Source of the DNA: AWTP1-9 sp035703165
Lineage (GTDB): Bacteria > Bacteroidota > Bacteroidia > Chitinophagales > Chitinophagaceae
Assembly (NCBI GenBank): GCA_035703165.1
Contig: DASSYR010000079.1
Span: 1 to 18,337 of the forward strand
Length of the DNA stretch: 18,337 nt
Direction: 5' to 3'
Below are positions 14,032 to 18,337 of the stretch, piece after piece. Every line of letters starts with the position of its first letter. The first letter of the stretch is position 1. The translations under genes were made by a program, and so were the position numbers. The notes beneath the pieces were generated by a model that saw nothing but the letters and a program-made list of their open reading frames with translations, was not told the origin of the DNA and searched no databases.

Positions 14032-14748
14032 TTATAAAATAACTCCATTCTCCACTTGCCAAGTATAAGGTTTATGTAAAGTGTCAATCGTTTTTAGTTT
14101 TCCAAAGTCAATTACCTCTGTCGCAGACTTTCCTGTTTTCTTATCCCAATTGCCTTTTGTAAAAGTTCTTTTACGTGTCAAAAAATTATAACTATATCTG
14201 CTGTAGTCATGAGACGCTTTGTTTGATTCTTCATAGTCTGCGCCGATTAAATAGAAATCTTTGTCTTGATAACGAAATTTATAAGAATTGCTATTAAACC
14301 AATTGCCCGAAGTTGGATACCAATAAAAGTCAATTTTCAAAATCCCCTTTTTTATAGTTATGTCTTGAAAAGGGTCGTCCGAAAAGGAGTCGTCATGGAC
14401 TAAGATAAATGTATTACTTAGTTTGGTTAAATGATAAAAACTGTCGGAATCATCCTTGAATAAAATGAGTAACATTCTTGGCCGTGTAGTAATAGTGTCT
14501 GCGAAGTCATCATCTTGATTTACTATTAGGGTGCTGTCATCAAGTTGTAAAACCAGTGCCGCGTCGATATGGTTGTCATTATTCAAGTCGCCAGTTGTCG
14601 AATCTAAAATCGACCATCCAAAAGGGACGAAGTCATTAATTAATTTTCCTTTTTCACGAATAGTCGGGTAGACAAACCTTTGTCCAAACGTAACTGTCAC
14701 CAGCAATGAAAACATTATCATTAGGGTAGGTCTCAAAAGGTTACACAT
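14032..14748 (-). CDS. Secreted protein of unknown function with a Ca-binding-like DxNxD motif
   Basis: Starting at the ATG at 14748, the protein is about 238 residues and begins with a signal peptide (MCNLLRPTLMIMFSLLVTVTFGQ). The longer frame, to 14790, adds 14 residues that overlap repeat-like spacer DNA and spoil the signal peptide, so I reject it. After the signal comes VPFGWSILDSTTGDLNNDNHIDAALVLQ, where D-L-N-N-D-N-H-I-D resembles an FG-GAP or calcium-loop motif. The rest is rich in Asp, Tyr and Ser and contains DFYLIGADYEESNKASHDYSRYSYNFLTRKR. This resembles a widespread group of uncharacterised secreted Bacteroidota proteins with a GDLNxDxxxDxxxV block and a later FYLIGA block. No enzyme motif is seen. 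It lies alone between two repeat copies (13984-14028 and 14801-14819). Confidence 0.7.
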   Translation of the reverse strand: MCNLLRPTLMIMFSLLVTVTFGQRFVYPTIREKGKLINDFVPFGWSILDSTTGDLNNDNHIDAALVLQLDDSTLIVNQDDDFADTITTRPRMLLILFKDDSDSFYHLTKLSNTFILVHDDSFSDDPFQDITIKKGILKIDFYWYPTSGNWFNSNSYKFRYQDKDFYLIGADYEESNKASHDYSRYSYNFLTRKRTFTKGNWDKKTGKSATEVIDFGKLKTIDTLHKPYTWQVENGVIL

Positions 14749-14800
14749 AACGGTTTTGGGCTTTGCGTTCGGGCGGGTTTCGGAGCACAAAGTTCATTAG

Positions 14801-14819
14801 ATGCACACACTTCTGATAA
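14801..14819 (-). repeat. Cassette-end repeat, partial inverted copy C
   Basis: On the - strand this reads TTATCAGAAGTGTGTGCAT, matching the left part of copy B (TTTTCAGAAG, then TTGTGCAT) with a three-base deletion; the GGTCACCGA core is not retained. Copies B and C face each other on either side of the secreted-protein gene. CCGATAAAC occurs close to both (13962-13970 and 14819-14828). Confidence 0.5.
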
Positions 14820-14860
14820 CCGATAAACCTTTCAAAAAAATTATTTCGTTTAATCTTTAT

Positions 14861-14875
14861 GTTAGCCGCAGTTAT
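14861..14875 (+). repeat. Left arm of an inverted repeat bracketing the HEPN-motif gene
   Basis: GTTAGCCGCAGTTAT here is matched in reverse orientation by ATTACTGCTAAC at 15587-15598, apart from a two-base CG insertion and a mismatch. The arms lie 65 bases beyond the 3' end and 48 bases before the 5' end of the gene at 14940-15539. Confidence 0.45.
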
Positions 14876-14939
14876 ACTCTTTCCACGAAGTCGTGTCGTG
14901 TCATTTCTTGCAGAAAGTTTATTAAGAGCGATATTCATT

Positions 14940-15539
14940 TCATTTCTGTTTGCTGCCAAATATTCTTGAAGAAATTTCTGGAAGTAGGTTGCTAAGAATA
15001 CTAATAGCTTCGCTTGCTTCATCCTCTACCGATTCACCGATTAATTCAGGCGCAGTAATTTTTGTGTGTTGGCGAAAGAAATCTGATTTGGATTCATTTT
15101 TTGGTAATGAAATATCTTTTGGATGAACATAAGGGTTACGAATTTTACATCTAAGTTTATCAAGCTGCTTATATTCGTGTTTAGAAATAATATTTAATGA
15201 AAGTGATTCATTAATTAAATCAGCAAACCCAGCACTGTCAACTAATTTACCTGAAGATAGCTTCCCCTTGACACCGTTAGCTGCCCGAAAATAAGAACGT
15301 AAGGTTTCTTCCAATGCAAGTTGCGACATTACAATTGTTGCTACAAAAGCACCCACATACCAACAGAGTCGTGCTTCTTCGTAGTATTCAAATGCAAGTG
15401 CCGAAAATGGTTTTACATCATCGTCCTCGTTTGACAAAAGAAAGCGCAACCGATTCAACCTACCCGAAAGTGCACGGTCGTTAGCTTCTGCTATCATTTG
15501 CAAAAGTTCATTGTCACTCTTTTCTATTGTCTCATTCAT
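14940..15539 (-). CDS. Uncharacterised helical protein with a HEPN-type Rx4H motif
   Basis: A 199-residue, probably cytoplasmic, mostly helical protein without signal peptide or membrane segment. The helix EYYEEARLCWYVGAFVATIVMSQLALEETLRSYFR (51-85) looks like the central helix pair of HEPN-like proteins, which often read Y..A...Y..G...A.V....ALE..L. Near residue 130, KLRCKIRNPYVHPKD contains R134-N135-P-Y-V-H139, an R-[polar]-x3-H arrangement that is the catalytic signature of HEPN ribonucleases. HEPN proteins are common in toxin-antitoxin, abortive infection and other defence systems, but some have lost activity. No nucleotidyltransferase (MNT) antitoxin gene is adjacent, so a classical HEPN-MNT pair is not supported. 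It lies in the same island as the restriction system. The fold assignment is inference from pattern. Confidence 0.6.
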   Translation of the reverse strand: MNETIEKSDNELLQMIAEANDRALSGRLNRLRFLLSNEDDDVKPFSALAFEYYEEARLCWYVGAFVATIVMSQLALEETLRSYFRAANGVKGKLSSGKLVDSAGFADLINESLSLNIISKHEYKQLDKLRCKIRNPYVHPKDISLPKNESKSDFFRQHTKITAPELIGESVEDEASEAISILSNLLPEISSRIFGSKQK

Positions 15540-15555
15540 TGCTTGTCGGTTTCAA

Positions 15556-15598
15556 GTTAGCAATGCCGTTTGTTCGGAGCGGAAGCATTACTGCTAAC
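15556..15598. repeat. Bulged hairpin upstream of the HEPN-motif gene
   Basis: GTTAGCA-ATGC (15556-15566) pairs with GCAT-TAC-TGCTAAC (15585-15598), an 11-pair stem with a three-base bulge and an 18-base loop. The right arm is also the right-hand copy of the inverted repeat whose other arm is at 14861-14875. It lies 17 bases upstream of the gene start. Related GTTAGCA sequence also precedes the methyltransferase (TTGCTAAC at 13663-13670). Confidence 0.55.
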
Positions 15599-15719
15599 AA
15601 CCATATTAACCCATTGCCCTACTATCTATTATACCTACACAATTTTCTCCCGTTAAGAAATCAAAGCCCGTCCCCTCAGCGTAGATTGCACATACGCTAC
15701 CTCTCATTATAACTTATAA
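15599..15719. other. Spacer at the island edge, no gene
   Basis: AT-rich spacer between the bulged hairpin and the fragment at 15720. One weak hairpin is visible, AGCGTA (15678-15683) with TACGCT (15693-15698) around a nine-base loop. No open frame of note, promoter or RNA gene was found. Confidence 0.4.
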
Positions 15720-15870
15720 CTGCAAGCTACAAAAAAAATTTACGGCGTGGGTAAAACCAACACCGAGTGCCACTTTATAAACTACGACCAGTTGGAGGAT
15801 AATTTTTTAAATTACAAGATGATGCGGAAATTGAATTAATGGTACTACAGCGTTTCTTATCGTACAATTA
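15720..15870 (+). pseudogene. Possible gene fragment of unknown family
   Basis: From 15720 the + strand is open as LQATKKIYGVGKTNTECHFI followed by NYDQLEDNFLN and on to a TAA near 15837. Near a T6 run at about 15803 a one-base shift would instead continue as KLQDDAEIELMVLQRFLSYNY, which looks equally protein-like. The two readings together suggest the end of a gene broken by a frameshift. There is no start codon, and the tail overlaps the 3' end of the gene at 15857 on the other strand. I do not recognise the family; it may be chance. Confidence 0.25.
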
Positions 15871-16858
15871 TTTTTTCAGATTGAGGAATTCCCCCGGTTT
15901 CGTCCAGTTCCAGTATATATGTTCCTTTGGGAAGATGTCCTAACCCCATTTTAATAAATCCGGTAGTGTTGTTAAAAGATTTTTTTTGAACGACTCCGCC
16001 TTCAAAATTACTTATCTGAACCGAGCCGTTTTTTAAATTATTGTTAAGCGAAACTATGACATAATCTTGCGTAGGATTGGGATAAACAAAGAATTTCGCT
16101 TTTACATCATCATGCTTTATATATGAAATGGACGAATAAGAAATGTCCCCATTTTTTTGTACAGACTTTAGCCGGAAATAAACATCTTTTTTTATCAGAT
16201 CGGTATCTACATAGTTATAATTACTACCATTTGGCTGGTTATAAGCTTTGATTTTATGAAGCGACTTCCAGTTTGTTGTGTTTTCAGCTCGCTGTACCTC
16301 AAAATAATCTGCATCTTTTTCATAATCAGTTTGCCAATTGATATAAACTTTACCATTAATTTTTACCGACTGGAAATTTTTTAGTTTTATTGTCAGAACA
16401 CCTGTTAAAAAACCTGAGCCAGGACCAAATCCGCTGGCTGGAGAAAGTGCATTTGCTATTGCATAACCGGTAATAATGCCATCATCGCTTCCTTTGTATT
16501 TAATTACGCTGCCAATTACAATTCTTTCCGAACCTGTGTTATTAGACAAGATTGTTCCGCCCATCAGCACCTCCACCACTGAATTTGCGCCCAGTTCAAG
16601 TTTCCCGTTTGGTTGAAAACTAATAGTACCATCAACCCTGATGTACAGAGTTGGATAATTGCTATTATAAACATTATTGCTTACAATAACGGTGAAGCCG
16701 GATGGGATTACTGCCGTGTCGCCGGATTGAGGTAAGCGGTTCAATGTCCAGGAAGCAGTATTATTCCAATTGGCATTAGTTTGCTTGAGTGAGTTAACAG
16801 CAGCTTTTGCTGAAAAGGAGTAAAAAGATAGCAGTAGCCCTAGTTTTACAATTTTCAT
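15857..16858 (-). CDS. Secreted protein with type IX secretion C-terminal sorting domain
   Basis: A 333-residue exported protein. Residues 1-20 form a signal peptide ending SAKAA. Residues 24-135 look like a beta-rich module that begins QTNANWNNTASWTLNRLPQSGDTAVIPSG, similar to G8-like or cell-surface beta-helix starts, with possible carbohydrate contact. Residues 160-248 resemble a fibronectin-like linker seen in T9SS cargo (NWQTDYEKDADYFEVQRAENTTNW). Residues 257-333 are a type A sorting domain: FFVYPNPTQDYVIVSL, then LGHLPKGTYILEL and a terminal KIIVR, the signal that directs export through T9SS and removal or attachment at the cell surface. No enzyme motif is seen. It lies downstream of murF on the same strand, separated by AT-rich hairpins. 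Confidence 0.88.
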   Translation of the reverse strand: MKIVKLGLLLSFYSFSAKAAVNSLKQTNANWNNTASWTLNRLPQSGDTAVIPSGFTVIVSNNVYNSNYPTLYIRVDGTISFQPNGKLELGANSVVEVLMGGTILSNNTGSERIVIGSVIKYKGSDDGIITGYAIANALSPASGFGPGSGFLTGVLTIKLKNFQSVKINGKVYINWQTDYEKDADYFEVQRAENTTNWKSLHKIKAYNQPNGSNYNYVDTDLIKKDVYFRLKSVQKNGDISYSSISYIKHDDVKAKFFVYPNPTQDYVIVSLNNNLKNGSVQISNFEGGVVQKKSFNNTTGFIKMGLGHLPKGTYILELDETGGIPQSEKIIVR

Positions 16859-16861
16859 AAG

Positions 16862-16881
16862 ACGGATTTCACTTAATCCGT
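16862..16881. repeat. Hairpin just upstream of the T9SS-protein gene
   Basis: ACGGATT pairs with AATCCGT around a six-base loop, four bases before the ATG on the - strand. In the RNA it would lie at the translation start, so it could modulate initiation; it is too close to be a terminator of murF alone. Confidence 0.4.
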
Positions 16882-16892
16882 ATAAAACGTAT

Positions 16893-16915
16893 AAATAATA
16901 TTTTTAATATTATTT
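16893..16915 (-). terminator. AT-only hairpin between murF and the T9SS-protein gene
   Basis: A perfect ten-pair A-T stem (AAATAATATT with AATATTATTT) around a three-base loop, 34 bases beyond the murF stop. Without G-C pairs or a clear U-tract it is a weak terminator candidate for murF. Confidence 0.35.
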
Positions 16916-16949
16916 AAGACAACTATTCTGTAATTAATATCTTAAAATA

Positions 16950-18230
16950 TTAATAATCAATTACTTGCTCCATCTTAAAGCTTCTGGATCCTTTAACCAG
17001 AAAACAGGTATTTTTAAAATGTTGTTGTAAAAACCATTGTCTTGCTTTGTCTGAGTCGTTAAAAAATAAAAAAGGGTGCTGAATTTTTCCAAAATCACCC
17101 CCCACCAGCGCCACTTTTTCCCAGGTATATTGTTTAATAAGAGAAATAATTTCTTCATGCTCTTTTAAGCTTTCTTCGCCCAGTTCGGCCATGCCGCCAA
17201 GTAAAAGGACTTTTTTATCAGCACGTACTTTCGCAAAATTTTCTATAGCAGCTTTCATACTGGTAGGATTGGCATTGTATGCATCCAGGATGATTTTGTT
17301 TGTTCCCTTATTAATTAATTGAGACCGACTGTTAGAAGGGACGTAATTTTTGATTGCTGATTTTATTTTGCCATGCGGAACTTTAAAATATTTTCCAACA
17401 GATATTGCTGCTAAAATATTCGGTAAATTATAATCTCCTACTAATTGTGTTTGAATTTCTCCCATATCAGGGTTGCTGCTAATAACAACTTTTAAAAAAG
17501 GCTCTGAAGCCAATGTATATCCGGTTGTTTCAGCATTTGTAGAACCGTAAGTAACCATTTTATTAATGCCCCCGCTCATTTTTTTCAGGTAATCATAATC
17601 CACATTAATAAAAATAGTACCGTTCGTATTACGGATATGATCGTATAATTCACCTTTCCCTTTTCTTACGCCTTCAATGCCCCCAAAACCTTCAAGATGT
17701 GCCTTACCACAATTATTAATCAGGCCATAATTAGGTAGAGTATATGTGCAGTAAGAAGCAATTTCTTTTTGATGATTAGCCCCCATTTCAATTACAGCTA
17801 TTTCCGCATCTTTTTTTATTTTAAGAATGGTTAGCGGAATGCCGATGTGGTTATTTAAATTCCCTTCTGTTGTATAGGTTTTATAATGTGAGGAAAGAAC
17901 CGAATGAATTAATTCTTTCGTAGTGGTTTTACCATTGCTTCCTGTAATGGCAATAAATGGTATGCTAAATTGTAAACGATGGTGTTTTGCTAACTGCTGA
18001 AGCGTAAACAATACATCATCAACCTTAATTATTTTTTTATCATCTTTTTCAACAAGCTCATCTGCAATGGCATAAGCAGCTCCCTTTTGCAAAGCTTCTT
18101 TAACAAAATAATTTCCGTTAAAATGGTCTCCCTTTAAAGCAAAAAATAAATCTCCTTTTTTTAATTTTCTTGTATCGGTTTGTATAGAAGGATTTTCCAG
18201 GTAAATGCTATAAAGTTGCTCAATCGTCAT
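16950..18230 (-). CDS. murF: UDP-N-acetylmuramoyl-tripeptide--D-alanyl-D-alanine ligase (MurF)
   Basis: The ligase adds D-Ala-D-Ala to the UDP-MurNAc-tripeptide, the last cytoplasmic step of peptidoglycan precursor synthesis. From the ATG at 18230 it is 426 residues. The N-terminal uracil-binding domain contains IQTDTRKLKKGDLFFALKG (about 16-34), the ATP loop is ITGSNGKTTTKE (about 95-106), then EMGANHQKEI, NCGKAHLEGFGG, and the substrate block ILDAYNANPTSM (about 314-325), all canonical for MurF. A longer reading to 18260 would start inside a terminator hairpin, so I reject its first ten residues. This is the catalytically orthodox copy; a MurF-like half fused to alanine racemase lies at 2805-5288. 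In Flavobacterium, murF lies near gldJ, and the tail of an unidentified gene is just upstream here. Confidence 0.94.
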   Translation of the reverse strand: MTIEQLYSIYLENPSIQTDTRKLKKGDLFFALKGDHFNGNYFVKEALQKGAAYAIADELVEKDDKKIIKVDDVLFTLQQLAKHHRLQFSIPFIAITGSNGKTTTKELIHSVLSSHYKTYTTEGNLNNHIGIPLTILKIKKDAEIAVIEMGANHQKEIASYCTYTLPNYGLINNCGKAHLEGFGGIEGVRKGKGELYDHIRNTNGTIFINVDYDYLKKMSGGINKMVTYGSTNAETTGYTLASEPFLKVVISSNPDMGEIQTQLVGDYNLPNILAAISVGKYFKVPHGKIKSAIKNYVPSNSRSQLINKGTNKIILDAYNANPTSMKAAIENFAKVRADKKVLLLGGMAELGEESLKEHEEIISLIKQYTWEKVALVGGDFGKIQHPFLFFNDSDKARQWFLQQHFKNTCFLVKGSRSFKMEQVIDY

Positions 18231-18249
18231 GTAACAAATATCAATAAAA

Positions 18250-18276
18250 AAGCCTTCCAAAATTTTTGAAAGGCTT
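18250..18276 (-). terminator. Intrinsic terminator upstream of murF
   Basis: AAGCCTT pairs with AAGGCTT, extended inside by C-A-A-A with T-T-T-G after one mismatch. On the - strand the stem is followed by TTTTTTATT. It closes the transcript of the gene at the right edge of the window and separates it from murF, which therefore needs its own promoter in the remaining 20-odd bases or accepts read-through. Confidence 0.8.
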
Positions 18277-18306
18277 GTTGAGTTATATTATTAAGCTTAG
18301 AGGAAA

Positions 18307-18336
18307 TTAACGTTTACGGGAGTTTTGCTTGCGGCG
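18307..18336 (-). CDS. C-terminal end of an upstream gene, partial
   Basis: One frame ends RRKQNSRKR-stop, a strongly basic tail, 31 bases before the terminator stem. Two other frames also close within the same 30 bases (ending QAKLP and NVNFL), so the frame is not certain. A gldJ tail would fit the known gldJ-murF neighbourhood of Bacteroidota, but nine residues cannot prove it. Confidence 0.35.
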   Translation of the reverse strand, partial: RRKQNSRKR

Positions 18337-18337
18337 T

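Noticed and set aside
14741..15022. 93-codon - strand open frame between the secreted-protein and HEPN genes
   Set aside because: It overlaps the ends of both supported genes in another frame and runs through the repeat-bearing spacer. It has no coherent family signal.
14940..15539. HEPN-MNT toxin-antitoxin pair
   Set aside because: No nucleotidyltransferase gene (GSx10DxD motif) lies next to the HEPN-like gene; its neighbours are a secreted protein and an empty spacer.
13984..15598. Integron attC sites as the explanation for the repeats
   Set aside because: The repeats do not contain the RYYYAAC and GTTRRRY boxes in the required order. The hairpin at 15556-15598 has GTT outside and AAC outside, the reverse of attC. 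No integrase gene is present.
18231..18260. Longer N-terminus of MurF starting MEGFFIDICY
   Set aside because: These codons lie inside the terminator hairpin and its T-run. The family start fits the methionine at 18230.
1..18337. CRISPR arrays, tRNA or rRNA genes, insertion sequences
   Set aside because: No regularly spaced repeats, no cloverleaf-like or rRNA-like sequence, and no transposase or integrase reading frame were found on either strand.

Overview
This AT-rich window most likely comes from a Bacteroidota chromosome, probably near the Chitinophagaceae/Sphingobacteriia side, although the family is inferred. The evidence is: a MurF-like/alanine racemase fusion protein, the gliding-associated ABC transporter pair GldF and GldG, a secreted protein with a type IX secretion (T9SS) C-terminal sorting domain, promoter-like TAnnTTTG boxes (the Bacteroidota -7 element) and the absence of Shine-Dalgarno sequences.

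Layout. (1) Positions 1-1979, + strand: an arsenic cluster of an As(III) methyltransferase (arsM), an ArsN2-type acetyltransferase and a thiol-dependent arsenate reductase (arsC). No ArsR regulator or efflux pump lies inside the window. (2) Positions 2037-8864, - strand: a probable operon, in transcription order gldF, gldG, terC, murF-alr fusion, lspA. It serves envelope transport, metal homeostasis, peptidoglycan precursor synthesis and lipoprotein maturation. (3) Positions 9111-11197, - strand: the Fe-S operon iscS-iscU-iscA, closed by a strong hairpin terminator. (4) Positions 11339-11740, + strand: methylmalonyl-CoA epimerase, divergent from iscS. (5) Positions about 11741-15856: an accessory island between core genes. 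It holds a decayed GNAT acetyltransferase, a two-gene type II restriction-modification system of the BglII/BstYI family, a small secreted protein and a HEPN-motif protein. All intact island genes are on the - strand and are separated by repeat-bearing spacers. (6) Positions 15857-18337, - strand: a T9SS-secreted protein, a second stand-alone murF, a terminator and the last codons of an upstream gene.

The most notable region is the island. A diverged repeat of about 45 bp with a GGTCACCGA core lies just beyond the 3' end of two different - strand genes (the endonuclease and the secreted protein). A partial inverted copy lies at the other end of the secreted-protein gene, and a different GTTAGC-type inverted repeat brackets the HEPN gene. 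This suggests gene-cassette-like units, although no integrase or transposase is visible. The endonuclease carries the D/E/Q catalytic residues of BglII/BstYI, so a GATC-centred target is predicted. By hand count GATC is scarce in the window, with a GATC-free stretch of nearly 7 kb around the system.

Two decayed reading frames (a GNAT fragment at 11745-11987 and an unknown fragment at 15720-15870) and an uncharacterised 39-codon ORF (13697-13816) were found by reading the spacers. They are given with low to moderate confidence.
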